Positions 62,161-64,000 of a stretch of 64,000 bases of DNA are shown here, one piece after another. The notes beneath the pieces are model-generated. The model worked only from the letters and a program-made list of their open reading frames with translations. It was not told where the DNA came from and did not search any database. The position numbers were made by a program, and so were the translations under genes. This DNA is from Mycolicibacterium vulneris. Lineage in GTDB: Bacteria > Actinomycetota > Actinomycetes > Mycobacteriales > Mycobacteriaceae. Every line of letters begins with the position of its first letter. The stretch's first letter is position 1. The stretch covers positions 149,214 through 213,213 of the forward strand of contig NZ_NCXM01000008.1 of NCBI RefSeq assembly GCF_002104765.1, read 5' to 3'.

Positions 62161-62195
62161 CGCGGCAGCACACCGACGGGTGGTGTGCTGCCGCG
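62161..62195 (-). terminator. 14-bp perfect stem-loop between esxN and espG5
   Basis: CGCGGCAGCACACC pairs with GGTGTGCTGCCGCG around a 7-base loop, 15 bases past the esxN stop and 54 bases before espG5. There is no T run, so full termination is uncertain; partial termination or protection of the esx messenger RNA from decay would both make esxM/esxN more abundant than the machine genes. Confidence 0.75.
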
Positions 62196-62209
62196 CCTGA
62201 AGTTGCGGG

Positions 62210-62494
62210 TTAGGCCCAGGAGGACCCAACGGCGCTGTCGGTGCTGGCCATGTTGCTGCCCGCGGACTGGACCTTCTGCCCGTGGGAGTTGGCCTGCTCG
62301 TAGATGACCTGGAAGTTGCGACCCAACTGGGTGATGAACTCCTGGCACGCCACCGAACCCGCACCGCCCCAGAAGTCGCCGGCAGCAAGCACATCGCGAA
62401 CGATGGCCTGGTGCTCGGCCTCCAAGTTGGCTGCCTGGGCGCGAATCAGCGCACCGTGGGCGTCTACATCGCCGAACTGGTAGTTAATGCTCAT
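62210..62494 (-). CDS. esxN: WXG100 secreted protein EsxN
   Basis: A 94-residue ESAT-6-like protein (Rv1793 homologue; Mtb9.9 family). The turn motif is WGG (DFWGGAG), between helices that pair with EsxM. It starts MSINYQFGDVDAHGALIRAQ and ends STDSAVGSSWA. Exported by ESX-5 as heterodimer with EsxM. Starts 51 bases after esxM. Confidence 0.96.
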   Translation of the reverse strand: MSINYQFGDVDAHGALIRAQAANLEAEHQAIVRDVLAAGDFWGGAGSVACQEFITQLGRNFQVIYEQANSHGQKVQSAGSNMASTDSAVGSSWA

Positions 62495-62544
62495 AACGGT
62501 GTCTCCTAATGTATTGGGATTTTACGCAGCAGCGGTTGCTGGCG

Positions 62545-62841
62545 CTAGCTGCCGAGGATCTGCTGCGAGGCCTGCTCTTGCTGCTCGTAGTTGTTCGCGT
62601 CGCGAATCAGTCCGTCGCGCACTCCGTGAAGCATGTTGACGATATTGCGGAAGGCCTGGTTGACCTGACCCATGGTGTCGTACGAGGTGGCCTGGGCCTG
62701 ACCGCTCCAGCCCGAGCCGGCGATGTTCATCGACGACGACCACATCTTGCGAGCCTCGTCCTCAACGGTCTGGGCGTGCACCTCGAAGCGGCCCGCCATC
62801 GCCCGCATCTCGTGCGGGTCGGTCATAAAACGTGTTGCCAT
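62545..62841 (-). CDS. esxM: WXG100 secreted protein EsxM (full length)
   Basis: A 98-residue CFP-10-like protein (Rv1792 homologue). The turn motif is WSG (SGWSGQA), and the C-terminal secretion signal YEQQE follows the YxxxE rule. The reading frame is intact: no premature stop as is found in modern M. tuberculosis lineages. AAGGAGAA precedes the start. Partner of EsxN. Confidence 0.95.
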   Translation of the reverse strand: MATRFMTDPHEMRAMAGRFEVHAQTVEDEARKMWSSSMNIAGSGWSGQAQATSYDTMGQVNQAFRNIVNMLHGVRDGLIRDANNYEQQEQASQQILGS

Positions 62842-63161
62842 GTCGGCTGTTCTCCTTGCTACGTGGTTACTAGGTGATGTGGTGAAGACGGTGGCCGGAT
62901 CGTTTACGCATTACGCAACCGCCGAGCCGAATGAATAGAAATGACCCCCCCTTCCCGTCAGCCGGCGGCCACCGGGCGCTGTCACGGTGAGACGGACGTC
63001 GAACCCGAACCGCGGCGTTTGAGTTGACGGAGTGCGTGTTCGATTTCGGGACGTTGCAAGAAGAGCCCAATGCTGCGGCCCCCATATCGTCCCCCGCGGG
63101 ACGGTTGCGTTGGAACCCACTTCGGTGACGATCTGTCCGAGCGCCCGAACCGTCAGTCCGA
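62842..63161. other. Non-coding gap between the PE19-like gene and esxM
   Basis: 320 bases, without a gene. Contains a run of seven Cs near 62943-62952 and a small hairpin CGTCCC-CCGC-GGGACG (63088-63103). A leader or promoter of esxMN is likely. Confidence 0.45.
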
Positions 63162-63461
63162 TCAGCCGGCGGCGGCTGCGTTGGCTGCCTCGGTGGCAGC
63201 GTACGAACCGGAGCTGGTGGACAGGGTGTTCACGAACGCCTCGTGGATGGCGGCAGCCTGGGCGCTCACCGCTTGGTACATCTGCGCGTGCGCGGCGAAC
63301 TGAGCCGCGGTCAGGGCCGACACCTCGTCGGCAGCGGCGGGTACCACCCCCGTAGTCGGGGCTGCAGCGGCTGCGTTCTGGGCGCTCAAGGTCGACCCGA
63401 TAGCCTGCAGATTCCCGGCCGCCGCGGCCAAAGCCTCCGGCTGTGTGGTCACGAACGACAT
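63162..63461 (-). CDS. PE protein PE19-like
   Basis: A 99-residue PE protein (Rv1791/PE19 position). MSFVTTQPEALAAAAGNLQAIGSTLS, then helix 2 and the YxxxE signal in SYAATEAANAAAAG. It directly precedes esxM and esxN and would pair with a PPE protein such as the one ending at 63920. The paralogue at 53.7 kb duplicates it. Confidence 0.93.
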   Translation of the reverse strand: MSFVTTQPEALAAAAGNLQAIGSTLSAQNAAAAAPTTGVVPAAADEVSALTAAQFAAHAQMYQAVSAQAAAIHEAFVNTLSTSSGSYAATEAANAAAAG

Positions 63462-63919
63462 ATTGTTCCCTCCTAGTTGGATCCCGACCCTGCGAGACTA
63501 GATGACTGCGGTCCCCTAGGTCGTTGTGGAAGCCCCGTGTTTGCAATTGTTCATTTAGCGGTACGGCGAATTCACTTTTGGTAACTACACAGTAACAGCG
63601 CCTGACCTCGACTGCCGCCCCTTATAGCACCGTCATTGCAATCGCTGCCAGCCACCTCTCGAAAAAGTTGCTGGTCGCCGTCGGCTGGGATGCTGTAGCG
63701 GCATCGCCCGCCATGAAAAACCGAGTGCCGACGAACTCGTCGACTACTACTCCGGTGGCCTGCCGTGCGGACCTCCTTTCACATTTCAGCTGCTGGATCG
63801 TCCCGGCGTCTGCCAGAGACATATCCCGGAATCGACGGGAAAACTCGAGGCGCATCACGCCGCGAACACCGACCACTGCGGTGGTCATCACCGGTGTCGA
63901 CACCTACGGGGCACCGCGC
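63462..63919. other. Intergenic region between the PPE end and PE19-like gene
   Basis: 458 bases. A minus-strand open frame of 93 codons (63622-63903) has no ribosome site and no recognised family, so I leave it as non-coding. The PE19-like promoter is expected here; A/T-rich TTGCAATTGTTCATTTAG at 63540 and GAACAATAT before the PE start fit a promoter and leader. Confidence 0.5.
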
Positions 63920-64000
63920 TCAGCCGGCGAAGGGTGGTCGGGCCATGACGGTGGGCCGGAAGCCGTACTTGGGCCCGGCGACTCCGTGGCCGGCCGCACT
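63920..64000 (-). CDS. PPE protein, C-terminal end (rest beyond window)
   Basis: Twenty-six codons ending in GPKYGFRPTVMARPPFAG, the diagnostic C-terminus of ESX-5 PPE proteins of the PPE25-27 group; by position it should be the PPE27 homologue. Its start lies to the right of base 64000. Confidence 0.9.
   Translation of the reverse strand, partial: SAAGHGVAGPKYGFRPTVMARPPFAG

Noticed and set aside
63622..63903. Minus-strand open frame of 93 codons between the PPE end and the PE19-like gene
   Set aside because: No ribosome site before its GTG, no recognised family, and composition unlike PE/PPE or Esx proteins. The strong AAAGGAGG inside it has no start codon at proper spacing.

Overview
The window is a contiguous piece of a slow-growing Mycobacterium chromosome, most likely the M. 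avium complex or a close relative. The evidence is high GC, the M. tuberculosis H37Rv gene order from about Rv1863c back to Rv1790 (so the + strand here corresponds to the H37Rv 'c' strand), PE/PPE genes without PE_PGRS genes, and no urease operon between ndh and the Rv1847 homologue.

Layout. 1-7.3 kb: 3' end of a phosphoketolase, a CPBP-family membrane protease, then a leftward block of modA-modB-modC (molybdate import), apa (secreted glycoprotein), a GlsB/YeaQ-like membrane protein and adhA. 7.4-10.7 kb: an SDR-like protein, an F420/LLM-type oxidoreductase and ndh. 10.7-12.9 kb: a thioesterase, an IdeR-controlled small RNA (MrsI-like) and the blaI-blaR pair. 12.9-19.4 kb: gnd1, guaB1, a relic of mbtL, mbtK with an IdeR box, and two CBS/CorC membrane proteins. 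19.7-24.4 kb: glcB, a VWA membrane protein and a TetR fragment. 24.4-38 kb: the conserved leftward block ilvG, secA2, pgsA2, Rv1823, sbp, Rv1825, gcvH, garA, two MerR-type regulators, Rv1829 and gcvB, the last behind a tandem glycine riboswitch. 38-46 kb: bacA, a 56-bp tandem repeat, a flavoprotein/VOC pair, a TetR regulator with twin operators, a Ddn-like protein, a secreted serine protease, a sterol-desaturase-like protein and mgtC. 46-54 kb: three DUF732 secreted proteins, four PPE genes, one PE gene and an esxN-like relic. 54.5-64 kb: the distal ESX-5 operon (PPE end, PE19-like, esxM, esxN, espG5, eccD5, mycP5, eccE5, eccA5).

How the genes connect. The ESX-5 machine and its EspG5 chaperone are flanked by the PE, PPE and Esx proteins it would export. 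The iron theme (MrsI-like RNA, mbtK, both with IdeR boxes) is split by a decayed mycobactin lipidation locus. Central carbon and nitrogen control is grouped: glyoxylate shunt (glcB), glycine cleavage (gcvB, gcvH), and GarA, which restrains glutamate/2-oxoglutarate metabolism.

The least routine observations are the MrsI-like RNA, the mbtL relic beside mbtK, the internally deleted esxN copy, the stem-loop separating esxN from espG5, and the 56-bp repeat running into a coding end. I saw no wholly unfamiliar multi-gene system. All identifications are from reading the sequence and memory of families; no database search was run.
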